From assembly GCA_038144425.1 (NCBI GenBank), contig JAYQNS010000003.1, forward strand, positions 620,001 through 684,000: 64,000 nt of DNA, read 5' to 3'. Position numbers and translations under genes: made by a program. Within the stretch, counting starts at the first letter, position 1. Every line of letters starts with the position of its first letter. Below are positions 26,934 through 35,653 of the stretch, one piece after another. Source of the stretch: Salivita marina. Its GTDB lineage: Bacteria; Pseudomonadota; Gammaproteobacteria; Pseudomonadales; Azotimanducaceae. The notes under the pieces are model-generated. The model searched no databases, was not told the origin of the DNA, and saw nothing but the letters and a program-made list of their open reading frames with translations.

Positions 26934-27692
26934 ATGAAAGATCACTTCGATTTAGCGGGAAAGGTGGCCCTGATCACCGGCGGTAGCCGGGGCCTGGGGC
27001 GCGCCATGGCCTTCGCCTTCGCGGAGCGCGGGGCACGGCTGGTGATCGCCAGCCGAAAGCTTGAGCAGGTGGAGGAGACGGCGGAGGCCCTCCGCGCCAC
27101 CGGCGCCGAGGTGCTCGGCCTAGCGTGCCACGTTGCCGACTGGGATCAGTGCGATGCGCTCTTCGATGCGGCCATCGCCCACTACGGCCGAGTCGACATC
27201 CTCGTGAACAACGCAGGCATGTCCCCCCTCTACCCCGATCTGGAGTCCGTTTCCGAGGCACTTTTTGACAAGGTGGTGGGGGTAAACCTGAAGGGCCCCT
27301 TCCGCCTCATGGCCCGGGCTGGCACGCACATGGCTGCCGGGGATGGAGGCAGTATCATCAATATCTCGTCCATTGCGTCCCTTCAGCCGTCGCCCCACGC
27401 CGAGCCCTACGGCGCGGCGAAGGCTGGTCTCAATGCCCTCACCGAATCCTTCGCCTGGGCCTTCGGGCCAAAGGTGCGGGTAAACGCTATTGCGGCCGGG
27501 CCCTTCCTCACGGATATCTCCAAGGCCTGGGATATGGAGGCCTTCTCGACCCGGGCTGCCAGCACCATTCCCCTTCAGCGCGGCGGCGAGCCCGAGGAAA
27601 TCGTGGGCGCAGCGCTTTACTTCGCCTCCGCCGCCTCCAGCTACACCACGGGTACGGTGCTCCGGGTCGACGGCGGCTCTCGCACGGGCTAG
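26934..27692 (+). CDS. Short-chain dehydrogenase/reductase
   Basis: A 252-residue classical SDR. ITGGSRGLG binds NAD(P), NNAG follows, and the catalytic Ser and YxxxK are in NISSIASLQPSPHAEPYGAAKAG. The C-terminus TTGTVLRVDGGSRTG is standard. The start ATG 26934 is preceded by GGGAGA. A role such as gluconate-type or 3-oxoacyl reduction cannot be settled. It converges on the D-aminoacylase-like gene. Confidence 0.93.
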   Translation: MKDHFDLAGKVALITGGSRGLGRAMAFAFAERGARLVIASRKLEQVEETAEALRATGAEVLGLACHVADWDQCDALFDAAIAHYGRVDILVNNAGMSPLYPDLESVSEALFDKVVGVNLKGPFRLMARAGTHMAAGDGGSIINISSIASLQPSPHAEPYGAAKAGLNALTESFAWAFGPKVRVNAIAAGPFLTDISKAWDMEAFSTRAASTIPLQRGGEPEEIVGAALYFASAASSYTTGTVLRVDGGSRTG

Positions 27693-27704
27693 GGCTGCTC
27701 CACC

Positions 27705-29246
27705 CTAGGGGCTCGGACGCAGCACCCGGCCCCCGGCGGCGCCGGTGAAGGCGCCGCCGCTTCGCAGCTGCACCCCATTTACCCACAGGGCGTCGAAGCC
27801 CTCGGCCAGGCGGTGGGGCTCGGCGTAGCTGGCCCGGGCCCGCACGGCGGCGGGGTCAAACACCACGATATCCGCCGCCAAGCCCGGCGCCAGCTGACCC
27901 CGATCCTTGATGCCCAGCTGCGCCGCCGGCAGCGTGGTCATCTGGCGCACCGCTTCCGGCAAGCTGAGGGATCCTTCCTCCCGAACGTATTGCTCGATGA
28001 TCTTGGCGAAGGTCCCGTGGCCCCGGGGATGGAAGCCCGTGGGGCTCCCATCGGAAGAGATGGACACCCGGGGATCCCGAATGAAGCGGCGCTGTAAATC
28101 CTCATCCATGATGAAGTAGGCCGCGGACCCACCCTGGGGTCCGAGATCTTCCACAAGCACCGTTTCAAAGGGCTTTTCGAGCCGCTCGGCAAGCTCCGCG
28201 AGGGTGAGACCAGCGTAGGGCGCCGAGCCCAGGAGCGTTGCCTCTGGGCCGTTCCGGGAAAGCACCCGAGCTTTGAGATAGGCCTCAAGCTCGGCGCGCC
28301 GCGTGGCCTTCGCCTCCACGAACTGCTCCGGGGCCTTCGCCCACGGGGGAAAGAGCAAGGCCAGCCCCGTATAGCTTGCGCTGTAGGGATAGACATCGGC
28401 GCTCACTCGCAAGTCCGATCGCCGCGCCGCCGTCAGCTTGTCGAGGATCGCATCGCCGCGAGCGGCGCCGCGGCCATAAACAGATTTCAGATGGGCGATG
28501 TGCACGCGAGCGTACCGTCCCTGAGCCAGCAGCTCATCGATCGCTTCGAAAAGCGCATCGTCATCCTCCGAGCGAAGGTGGCTCATGATGACCCGGTCTC
28601 GGCGCCCCACCACCTCGGCGAGGGCCAGGAGCTCGGCCTCCTGCGCCCAGAGCCCCGGGTTGTACTCAAGACCGGAGCTGAGCCCAAAGGTGTGATCGAG
28701 CGCGTCGTCGAGCAGGGCCTGCATGCGCGCGATGGCCTCCGGACTCGGGTCCGGATCGCGGCCGACGCCCGCCAAGGTCCGAAGCGTGCCGTGGCCCACA
28801 AACAGCGCAAGGTTAGGGCCCAGGGGCAGCGCATCGAGCTCCGTTAGAAGCGGTGCCAGGGGCGCCACCTCGGGACTTGAGCCGTCCTGGCCCAGGGTGA
28901 TGGTGCTAACCCCCATGGCCAGGAAGTTTTCGAAGGCTGGCGTTTCCTGGGGATCGCCGTGGCTGTGAGGATCGATAAAGCCCGGGGCAACCACGCGCCC
29001 AGCAGCATCAAAGCGCTGCGCCGCTTGAAAGGCAGCGGCTCCCGCTTCCGTAATGGCGTGAATGCGCCCGCCCTTCAGCCAAAGCGTTCCAGGGCGAGGC
29101 GGTGCCCCCGTACCGTCAATGAGTTGACCACCGTAGATCTCCCAGTCCACGGCGGTCCGTTCCGGGGCGGGGCCGCAGCCCGCTAGGACGAGGCCCAGCA
29201 GCCCCAGCAGGCTGGAGCACCAGCTCCCGCGTCGCCCCAAAGCCAC
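27705..29246 (-). CDS. D-aminoacylase/N-acyl-D-amino-acid deacylase family lipoprotein
   Basis: A 513-residue amidohydrolase. The N-terminus (SLLGLLGLVLAGC) is a lipoprotein signal, so the enzyme probably sits on a membrane in the periplasm. YGGQLIDGTGAPPRPG opens the composite domain; the metal-binding HxH is in APGFIDPHSHGD; further family segments are FGLSSGLEYNPG, VIMSHLRSEDD, VSISSDGSPTGFHPRGHGTF and the C-terminal GQLAPGLAADIVVFDP. Likely hydrolyses N-acyl-D-amino acids or related amides. Its GTG start overlaps the stop of the upstream SDR by one base (TAGTG), so the two are co-translated. Confidence 0.92.
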   Translation of the reverse strand: MALGRRGSWCSSLLGLLGLVLAGCGPAPERTAVDWEIYGGQLIDGTGAPPRPGTLWLKGGRIHAITEAGAAAFQAAQRFDAAGRVVAPGFIDPHSHGDPQETPAFENFLAMGVSTITLGQDGSSPEVAPLAPLLTELDALPLGPNLALFVGHGTLRTLAGVGRDPDPSPEAIARMQALLDDALDHTFGLSSGLEYNPGLWAQEAELLALAEVVGRRDRVIMSHLRSEDDDALFEAIDELLAQGRYARVHIAHLKSVYGRGAARGDAILDKLTAARRSDLRVSADVYPYSASYTGLALLFPPWAKAPEQFVEAKATRRAELEAYLKARVLSRNGPEATLLGSAPYAGLTLAELAERLEKPFETVLVEDLGPQGGSAAYFIMDEDLQRRFIRDPRVSISSDGSPTGFHPRGHGTFAKIIEQYVREEGSLSLPEAVRQMTTLPAAQLGIKDRGQLAPGLAADIVVFDPAAVRARASYAEPHRLAEGFDALWVNGVQLRSGGAFTGAAGGRVLRPSP

Positions 29247-30022
29247 TAGCGCGGGCCCTGGCCGTCGTCGATCTTAATGACCGTACCGGTCACCGCTTCC
29301 GACGTCGGGCTCACGAGATAGAGCAGGGTCGAATCCATCAGCGGTGAGGGGCACACCCGGCCCCGGGGGAAGTACTTGGCGATATCCCCCATGCGCTCGA
29401 GCATGCCGTCCATCATTTCCGACTCAAAAGCCCCGGGGGCGATACCGTTGACGTTGATGCCGAACTTCGCCCACTCAACCGCCAGCGCTTCGGTCATGCG
29501 CACCACCGCGGCCTTGGTGACGGAATAGAGCGCCGCCCCATTGCCACTGTAGTTGTAGGCGGCCACGGAGGCGATGTTCACCATGCGCCCCTTTTCCCCA
29601 GCGTCGATGAGGCGCCGGGCCACTTCACAGGACAGCACCCAGGGGGCAATGAGGTTCGTATCGAAGACCCGATCGATAAGCTCATCGCTCATTTTGTGGG
29701 CCCGCTGGGCGTCGGGGATCCCCGCGTTGTTGACGAGAATTTGTACGCGCCCAAGAGCCGCTTCTGCCTGGTCGAGCCCTGCCCGCAGGCTGGCTCGGTC
29801 AGTCATGTCCATAGCCACGGGAAGGACTTCAGCGCCCTGGGCTCGAAGCTGCTCGGCAAGGGCCTCGAGGCGCTCCACGCGCCGACCGGAGATGACCACC
29901 CGAGCCCCGGCGGCCGCCAGCACCTCCGCAAAGCGCCAGCCCAGCCCCGACGTCGCGCCAGTCACCAAAGCCACCTGGCCGCCCAAGTCATGTCCCGCAT
30001 TGGGTAACGGATATTCGCTCAT
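29246..30022 (-). CDS. Short-chain dehydrogenase/reductase
   Basis: A 258-residue SDR. VTGATSGLGWRFAEVLAAAGARVVISGRRVERLEALAEQL is the nucleotide-binding region, followed by VNNAGIPDAQRAHKM and the catalytic NIASVAAYNYSGNGAALYSVTKAAV (Ser and YxxxK). The C-terminus ends EAVTGTVIKIDDGQGPR. It is the first gene of a two-gene unit with the D-aminoacylase-like lipoprotein and divergent from the acylase gene. Confidence 0.93.
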   Translation of the reverse strand: MSEYPLPNAGHDLGGQVALVTGATSGLGWRFAEVLAAAGARVVISGRRVERLEALAEQLRAQGAEVLPVAMDMTDRASLRAGLDQAEAALGRVQILVNNAGIPDAQRAHKMSDELIDRVFDTNLIAPWVLSCEVARRLIDAGEKGRMVNIASVAAYNYSGNGAALYSVTKAAVVRMTEALAVEWAKFGINVNGIAPGAFESEMMDGMLERMGDIAKYFPRGRVCPSPLMDSTLLYLVSPTSEAVTGTVIKIDDGQGPR

Positions 30023-30105
30023 ACTCCCCTCCTGTGACGTTGAATTTCCGCGCTATGCTAGCGAGCTTTACCGCTGCCGTCCCGCGCCCAAAAAAAGAGT
30101 CTGCC

Positions 30106-32250
30106 ATGCGACAACGCCTCCTCCTTCTTACCATCGCCCTGGGTTTTGGCCTCATCGCCCTGGACCTCGCGGTGCAGGCGCAGCGGCGCGCCGCCTTCGA
30201 TCCAGAGGCCTTTGAAGCGGCTGCCGCGGGCTACGAGGCAGAGATCCTCCGGGACGCGCTGGGGGTTCCCCACATCTACGGCGCGCGCGATCGGGACGTG
30301 GCCTTTGGGCTGGCCTACGCCCACATGGAAGATGACCGCGCGACCTTTGAGGAAATCCTTCCCCTTTATCGAGGGGAAGCGGCCCTCTTTTCAGGGCGCG
30401 ACGCGATCCCGGTGGACTTCCTCATCGCCTGGACCGGCGCTCGGGACGCGGTAGAGGCGGGCTACGAGTCCCGCCTGTCCCCGGAAGTCCGCGCCGTCTT
30501 CGAGGGCTATGCCGCTGGGCTAAACCTCTACGCAGCCCGCCACCCCGAGGAGGTAGACCGCCGCCTCTACCCTGTTTCCGCAAAGGATCTGGTCACGGGC
30601 TTCTCCATCCAGCATCTCTTTTTCTACGGTTTTGACGGCGCCGTTAAACGGGTCATGGCGGGGCCCGAGGCCGTGGCGGAGGCGCCCCCCCTCCTCGCTG
30701 AACGCTACCTCGGGGGGGATCTACCCATCGGTTCCAACGCCTTCGCCGTGAGCCCAGCGCGGAGCACGGACGGCGCCACCCGGGTCTTGGGTAATTCCCA
30801 CCAGCCCCTGAGCGGCCCCGTGGCCTGGTATGAGGTGCATCTGGAGAGCGAGGAAGGCTGGCACATGCACGGCGGCCTATTCCCCGGCTCTCCCATTGCC
30901 ACCATCGGCGCAACGCCAAACCTGGCCTGGGGCGTGACCGTTAACCAGCCGGACCTAGTGGATGAGTTCGTGCTCACCACGGACACCGCCCATCCCGACC
31001 ACTACCAGCTCGATGGGGCCTGGGTACCCTTCGAGACCCGATCTATCACCCTGAAGGTGCCCCTGATTGGCGCTCTATACTGGCCCCTTACGCGCACCGT
31101 ACGCAGCACGGCCCATGGCCCCGTGTTGGAAACGGACCATGGCCTCTACGCCCTGCGCTTTGCCGGGCACGAGGAAATCCGACAGCCCGAGCAGTGGTAT
31201 GCCATGAACCGCGCCACGAACCTCGAAGGTTGGCAGGCCGCCATGGATCTAAATGCCATCGCCAGCTTCAACTTTGTTTATGGCGATCGCGCCGGGAACA
31301 TCGCCTTCGTCCACAACAGCCGCAGCCCGCTGCGCGCCCCGGGCTGGGACTGGAAAAAGCGCCTGCCCGGGGACCGGAGCGATCTAATCTGGGACCAGAC
31401 CCAAAGCTTCCGAGCCAACCCCCAGGTGCTAAACCCCGCCAGCGGCTTCGTGCTCAGCGCTAATCAATCGCCCTTTGCCGTAACCGCGGAAGGGGACAAC
31501 CCGGATCCCGCCGCCTTTCCGCTCGAGCTTGGGTTGCCCACGCGCATGACCAACCGGGCGGACCGGGGCCTGGAACTGTTCGCGAGCCTCCCCAAGGTGA
31601 GCGCTGAGGACTTTGAGGCCATCAAATTCGACAAGCGCTATGCGGCGCACAGCCGATCCATGGCCTACGTGGATAGTGCCCAGGTCCTGAATGCCGAGGC
31701 GGGATCGCTCCTCGCCGAAGCGCAGGCCGTGCTCGCTGCTTGGGATCGAAACACCGATCTCGAGAACCCCGGAGCCGCGCTCGGGGTCTGCGTCCTTTCC
31801 GAGGAATGGCTGGCGGAGCGCGCCCCCCGCGCGCCGGACCCGATCGAGGCTCAGGTGCTGAAGTGCGCAGAGGCGCTCAAGCGGCACTTCGGTCGCCTTG
31901 ATCCGCCCTGGGGCGCGGTTAACCGGCTCCGCCGAGGGGGCCTCGACCTCCCCATCGCTGGGGGCCCGGACGTGCTTCGGGCCATCTATGGCCGAGAGCA
32001 AACGAGCGACGGGCGGCTCTCGGCGGTGGGCGGAGACGGCCTGATGATCTTCGCGGAGTGGGCAGCAGATGGCACCCCGCGGCTACGGACGCGCCATAAT
32101 TTTGGCAGCGCCAGCACGCGCCCCCGGAGCCCGCACTACGCCGATCAGGCTGAAGCCTTCGCGGCGGAGACGCTCCGCACCGTGAGCTGGGACCGGGCCG
32201 CCCTTGAGGCGCAAGCGACTGCGCGCACCCGCCTCACAGCCACACCGTAA
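30106..32250 (+). CDS. Penicillin acylase/acyl-homoserine lactone acylase family (Ntn hydrolase)
   Basis: A precursor of about 714 residues that normally self-cleaves into two chains in the periplasm. An N-terminal hydrophobic segment (MRQRLLLLTIALGFGLIALDLAVQAQ) is a signal or anchor. The alpha chain has VPHIYGARDRDVAFGLAYAHMEDD. Cleavage is predicted before the nucleophile Ser in LPIGSNAFAVSP; the beta chain includes NSHQPLSGPVAWYEVHL and GATPNLAWGVTVNQPDLVDEF. Relatives hydrolyse aculeacin, acyl-homoserine lactones or penicillins, so quorum quenching is possible but not shown. ATG 30106 is chosen to start at the signal. Confidence 0.92.
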   Translation: MRQRLLLLTIALGFGLIALDLAVQAQRRAAFDPEAFEAAAAGYEAEILRDALGVPHIYGARDRDVAFGLAYAHMEDDRATFEEILPLYRGEAALFSGRDAIPVDFLIAWTGARDAVEAGYESRLSPEVRAVFEGYAAGLNLYAARHPEEVDRRLYPVSAKDLVTGFSIQHLFFYGFDGAVKRVMAGPEAVAEAPPLLAERYLGGDLPIGSNAFAVSPARSTDGATRVLGNSHQPLSGPVAWYEVHLESEEGWHMHGGLFPGSPIATIGATPNLAWGVTVNQPDLVDEFVLTTDTAHPDHYQLDGAWVPFETRSITLKVPLIGALYWPLTRTVRSTAHGPVLETDHGLYALRFAGHEEIRQPEQWYAMNRATNLEGWQAAMDLNAIASFNFVYGDRAGNIAFVHNSRSPLRAPGWDWKKRLPGDRSDLIWDQTQSFRANPQVLNPASGFVLSANQSPFAVTAEGDNPDPAAFPLELGLPTRMTNRADRGLELFASLPKVSAEDFEAIKFDKRYAAHSRSMAYVDSAQVLNAEAGSLLAEAQAVLAAWDRNTDLENPGAALGVCVLSEEWLAERAPRAPDPIEAQVLKCAEALKRHFGRLDPPWGAVNRLRRGGLDLPIAGGPDVLRAIYGREQTSDGRLSAVGGDGLMIFAEWAADGTPRLRTRHNFGSASTRPRSPHYADQAEAFAAETLRTVSWDRAALEAQATARTRLTATP

Positions 32251-32491
32251 GGGCGGAAAGGGCGAAGCACAGCGCCGCGGCGCCGCGCCGGGCCCAGACC
32301 ATCGAGACCCGGGCAGCAAACCATTCCCCTCCCCAGAAAAGGGGCGCATTGACGAGGAACACGCCGGCAACGCTCCCCAGCACCACGGGGAGCACGCTTT
32401 CGAAATGCGCGCCGAGGCCCAGCGCCAGCAGCTGGGTCTTATCGCCCATTTCCGCCAGAGCAACCAGGAACACAGCCCAGAGGGTCGCCAC
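32234..32491 (-). CDS. Half-length TMEM165/GDT1 (UPF0016) cation transporter
   Basis: An 85-residue membrane protein with one copy of the GDT1 hallmark E-x-G-D-K-T (LAEMGDKTQLLALGL, residues 12-26) and three hydrophobic segments. Typical bacterial homologues are about 190 residues with two inverted repeats; this is a single repeat unit and would need to dimerise. No second half is seen next to it. The family moves Mn2+ or Ca2+ in exchange for protons. Its 3' end overlaps that of the convergent acylase by 17 bp. An NRAMP-like gene lies 500 bp away. Confidence 0.85.
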   Translation of the reverse strand: MATLWAVFLVALAEMGDKTQLLALGLGAHFESVLPVVLGSVAGVFLVNAPLFWGGEWFAARVSMVWARRGAAALCFALSALTVWL

Positions 32492-32660
32492 GGTGCTAAT
32501 TCCGCCAGAAGGTGGCGAACTTCACCATATTCCGATGCCCTAGGTACGAAAGCCCCCGCCTTTTCGCGCTATGCTCCCTGGCATGGCGCTTGCTCCTCCT
32601 ACCCATATGGTTTTCCCCCAAGGTCCCCGGCGCCAAGTCGGCGGGCGAAAGGAGCGTAGC

Positions 32661-32981
32661 ATGGCCCTTCGACTCATCTGGGCAGGCGCTGGCCTGTTCT
32701 GCCTTTTTCTTGCGGCCCTAGGGGTTCTGCTGCCCTTTTGGCCGGCCCCGCCCTTCGCTGTCCTTGCGGCCCTGTGCCTTACCGCAGCCTGGCCCGCGCT
32801 CCGTCAACCCCTGCTTCGTTGGCCCTTCTTTCAACGGCTTTTCCGCCGCTGGGATCGCAGCGCCGGCGCCCCTCCGGGTCTGCGCCTGCGCACGGCCTTC
32901 GCCCTATCCCTGGCCGCCCTGCTTGAGGCCATGCACGCCGTGAGCCAAGGCCTTCGCCGCTGGGTGCGTAGACGCCGATGA
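32661..32981 (+). CDS. DUF454 (YbaN-like) inner-membrane protein
   Basis: A 106-residue protein with two or three membrane segments. LAALGVLLPFWPAPPFAVLAALCLTAAWPALRQPLLRWPFFQRLFRRWDRSAG follows the YbaN pattern (GxxLPxxPTxPF...) with minor changes. Function unknown. ATG 32661 follows AAAGGAG at ideal spacing. Its TGA stop overlaps the ATG of the NRAMP-like gene (ATGA), so the two are probably co-translated. Confidence 0.88.
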   Translation: MALRLIWAGAGLFCLFLAALGVLLPFWPAPPFAVLAALCLTAAWPALRQPLLRWPFFQRLFRRWDRSAGAPPGLRLRTAFALSLAALLEAMHAVSQGLRRWVRRRR

Positions 32982-34195
32982 GAGGAGGCACTGCAACACG
33001 TGGCCCGGCCTGGCGAGGCCCGGCCTGGCGAGGCCCGGCCTGGCTCGTGACCGCGGCCTTTCTCGGCCCGGGGACCCTGACCACCGCCACCCTGGCGGGG
33101 CAGGCTACGGGGCTGGGCCTACTCTGGGCCCTAGCCCTCTCCCTCGCCCTCACCGCCGGGCTCCAATTACTGCTGGTGCATCTGGTGATTAATCGGCGCC
33201 AGGATCTTGGGCGCTTGATTCGGGAAACGCTGGAGCCGCCGGTGCTACGCTGGTTCAGCGTGACACTCACGGCCCTCGCCATAGGCTTTGGGAATGCGGC
33301 CTACCAAGCGGGGAATCTCACTGGAGCCGCCCTCGGCCTCGGGGCCTGGCTGCCCCTGCCCCCTACCCTGCTCGGACCGGGACTCGCGGCCCTGGCAGCG
33401 CTCCTGCTGCTGACACCTCTTAGGGCACGCCTGGAGGGGCTCCTGCTCGGGCTGATTGCCGTGATGGCAGCGGTCTTTTGCCTCGCAGCCTTGGCCTCCC
33501 TCCGCAGCGGGGTGCCACCCCTGACCCTCGCAATGCCCTCGGGGCAGGTCGGTACCCTCGCTCTGGCGCTCATCGGCACCACCGTGGTCCCCTACAACCT
33601 CTTTCTTCATGGACGGGCCCTGCTCGATCGCCTGCCCCCGCTGCACGAACCAGGCGCCTCCGTGGATCCAGCCCTTCACCAAGACGCCCGACGGGATACG
33701 CTGCGCGCGATAGCCGTGGGGGGCCTCATTACCGGGGCCATCTTGCTTCTGGCTGCGGGCAGCCGCGCGGACGGATCTAGCCTCGAGCGCCTGGCCTCGC
33801 CGCTACAACCCCTACTGGGCGCAGGGGCCGAACCCTTTCTAGCCCTGGGGCTTTTTGCCGCGGGGCTGAGCAGCGCGCTCACAGCGCCCCTCGCCGCAGC
33901 CTGGGCCTTGGCCGGGCTCCTTCGCTGGCCGCCGACCCTCGAGGATCCGCGCACCCGCATAACGGCCTTTATGGTTTTAGTGGTCGGCGCCCTCGGCGCG
34001 GCCCTCGGAGGTCAGCCCTTGCAGATGATTCTCCTGGCCCAGGGGGCCAACGCGCTGGCCCTTCCCTGGTTTGCCTTTCTATTGCTGCGCCTGGCAACCC
34101 TGCGCAGCGAAAGCTCCCTGCTGCGCCTCGGGCCCTGGATCGTGCTCGCCGGCGCCCTGGGGCTTGGCGGCGCCCGGCTCTTCGCGCTGCTCTAG
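32978..34195 (+). CDS. NRAMP-family metal transporter with altered metal-site motifs
   Basis: A 405-residue inner-membrane protein with about 11 hydrophobic segments. The NRAMP fold is recognisable from GFGNAAYQAGNLTGAALG and the spacing of the helices. The two metal-binding motifs differ from classical MntH: TM1 has GPGT (residues 30-33) in place of DPGN, and TM6 has VPYN (204-207) in place of MPHN. The usual Asp and Met ligands are therefore missing, so substrate and mechanism are uncertain. The N-terminus contains RGPAW three times in tandem. The start overlaps the DUF454 gene by 4 bp. Confidence 0.88.
   Translation: MRGGTATRGPAWRGPAWRGPAWLVTAAFLGPGTLTTATLAGQATGLGLLWALALSLALTAGLQLLLVHLVINRRQDLGRLIRETLEPPVLRWFSVTLTALAIGFGNAAYQAGNLTGAALGLGAWLPLPPTLLGPGLAALAALLLLTPLRARLEGLLLGLIAVMAAVFCLAALASLRSGVPPLTLAMPSGQVGTLALALIGTTVVPYNLFLHGRALLDRLPPLHEPGASVDPALHQDARRDTLRAIAVGGLITGAILLLAAGSRADGSSLERLASPLQPLLGAGAEPFLALGLFAAGLSSALTAPLAAAWALAGLLRWPPTLEDPRTRITAFMVLVVGALGAALGGQPLQMILLAQGANALALPWFAFLLLRLATLRSESSLLRLGPWIVLAGALGLGGARLFALL
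33002..33044 (+). repeat. In-frame 15-bp tandem repeat in the NRAMP-like gene
   Basis: GGCCCGGCCTGGCGA occurs twice in full (33002-33016, 33017-33031) and a third time for 13 bases. Each unit encodes RGPAW, so copy-number change would keep the frame and vary the cytoplasmic N-terminus just before TM1. Confidence 0.9.
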
Positions 34196-34204
34196 GGGAG
34201 CCGC

Positions 34205-34696
34205 CTAGGCCCCTGGCGCCTTACCCCAGCGATCGAGCCCCGGCGCCCGGCGGGGCCCGTCCGCATCGCCCATGAGCCGCACCAACCCGCTCACGCGCAT
34301 GACCTGCCGATCTTCCCCATGCCAATGCCCTTCGAGGAACGCCGTAGAGCGCGTCGCCCGGAGCACCCGAGCCTCCCCCTGAAGCACCGTGCCCGCGGGG
34401 GCCGCATCGAGAAAGTCTGCGTCGACGTGCATGGTCATGCCCGCGCGCCCAGTGAGCAGGCGGCTGCTCATGGCAATCAGCTGATCGCTCAGGGCCAGCA
34501 GCATGCCACCATGAATAGAGCCGAAACTGTTGCAGTGGGGATCCTGAATGCGCAGGGCAGCGAAAGCCCGGTCTGCCTCCACCTTGCACCAGAGGCCTCC
34601 GATAAAGCGGATAAAGGGTGATGGGGTTTCGTAGGGCTCAAAGCCCGCCGCCCGAAGCGCCGCATCGTCCTGCTTTGCAATGCCCACCGGTGTCAT
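34205..34696 (-). CDS. PaaI/YdiI-type hotdog thioesterase
   Basis: A 163-residue single hotdog protein. The conserved HCNSFGSIHGGMLLALSDQLIA helix region matches the PaaI-like thioesterases, where the Asn/His and acidic residue act on the thioester. MTMHVDADFLDAAPAGTVLQGEARVLRATRSTAFLEGHW completes the fold. Likely clears aromatic or medium-chain acyl-CoA. ATG 34696 is preceded by GGAGAG; the longer frame would add 20 residues without family similarity. Confidence 0.9.
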   Translation of the reverse strand: MTPVGIAKQDDAALRAAGFEPYETPSPFIRFIGGLWCKVEADRAFAALRIQDPHCNSFGSIHGGMLLALSDQLIAMSSRLLTGRAGMTMHVDADFLDAAPAGTVLQGEARVLRATRSTAFLEGHWHGEDRQVMRVSGLVRLMGDADGPRRAPGLDRWGKAPGA

Positions 34697-34798
34697 ACTC
34701 CTCTCTCCCCGCCTTGAACAGTTGCCTTGAGCCTCGCCGCACCCCAGCGCAGCCATCGCTGAAGAGTATACTTCGCCCCCACCTTAAGGACCCTTGGC

Positions 34799-35653
34799 AT
34801 GAAAGCGCTCTCCTCCCCCACCCTTCAGGGCATGGCCTGGATGCTTCTGGCCAGCCTCGCCGGCACCCTCATCGACACCGGGGTGAAGGCGCTGTCGAGC
34901 CACTATGACACGCCGCAAATCGTGCTCGGGCGCCTGCTCTTTGGCCTGCCCTTTGTGCTGCTGATTGCGGGTTTGCGCGGCGATCTGAAGAACCTCAAAC
35001 CCAAGCGCTGGCCCGGCCATGGACTTCGGGCCGTGCTCTCCTGCGGTGCCACCTTCGGCTTCTTCTTTGCCCTCGGTGAGCTGCCCCTCACCCTTCTCGT
35101 AGCCCTCTCCTTTACCGCACCCCTGCTCATCGCCGTGCTGGCCTGGCCCCTCCTCGGCGAGCCCCTGGGCTGGCGCCGGGGCCTCGCTATCGTGCTCGGT
35201 CTGGCAGGGGTGTGGGTCATGATCGACCCAGGCAACGCGCCCTGGAATCCGGCTTACCTAGCCGTGGCCGGGTCAGTTCTGTGCTGGGCTGGGCTGTCCC
35301 TCAGCGCCCGGCGCATGGCCGATGAACCCGCGGGCGCCATGGTCCTCTCTACCATGCCCGTCTCCCTCCTGCTCGCTGGCACGCTGACCCTCTCAAGCTG
35401 GCTACCCCTGGAACCCTGGTCCCTCGCAATATTTCTGGGCGTAGGGGCCTCCGGCGCCACCCTGCACTTCAGCGTAATCATGGCCTATCGTCTGGCCCAG
35501 GCGGCGACCGTCGCCCCCATGGAATATGCCGCCGTGCTCTGGGCCAGCCTCTTTGGGGCGCTATTTTTCGGCGAGGTGCCCAACGGCCCCATGATCGCCG
35601 GCGCCGGACTCATCATTGCGGCGGGGCTGATCGTGCTCCGGGCCCGGGAGTAG
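34799..35653 (+). CDS. EamA/DMT-family transporter
   Basis: A 284-residue inner-membrane permease with ten hydrophobic segments in two EamA repeats. The first repeat includes SHYDTPQIVLGRLLFGLPFVL and the second AMVLSTMPVSLLLAG; AAVLWASLFGALFFGEVPNGPMIAGAGLIIAAGLIVL is a typical second-repeat ending. It probably exports a small metabolite; substrate unknown. AAGGA precedes ATG 34799. Its 3' end overlaps the tail of the convergent acyltransferase by 93 bp. Confidence 0.93.
   Translation: MKALSSPTLQGMAWMLLASLAGTLIDTGVKALSSHYDTPQIVLGRLLFGLPFVLLIAGLRGDLKNLKPKRWPGHGLRAVLSCGATFGFFFALGELPLTLLVALSFTAPLLIAVLAWPLLGEPLGWRRGLAIVLGLAGVWVMIDPGNAPWNPAYLAVAGSVLCWAGLSLSARRMADEPAGAMVLSTMPVSLLLAGTLTLSSWLPLEPWSLAIFLGVGASGATLHFSVIMAYRLAQAATVAPMEYAAVLWASLFGALFFGEVPNGPMIAGAGLIIAAGLIVLRARE

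Noticed and set aside
33002..33044. CRISPR-like repeat.
   Set aside because: Units are contiguous, 15 bp, with no spacers and inside a coding frame.
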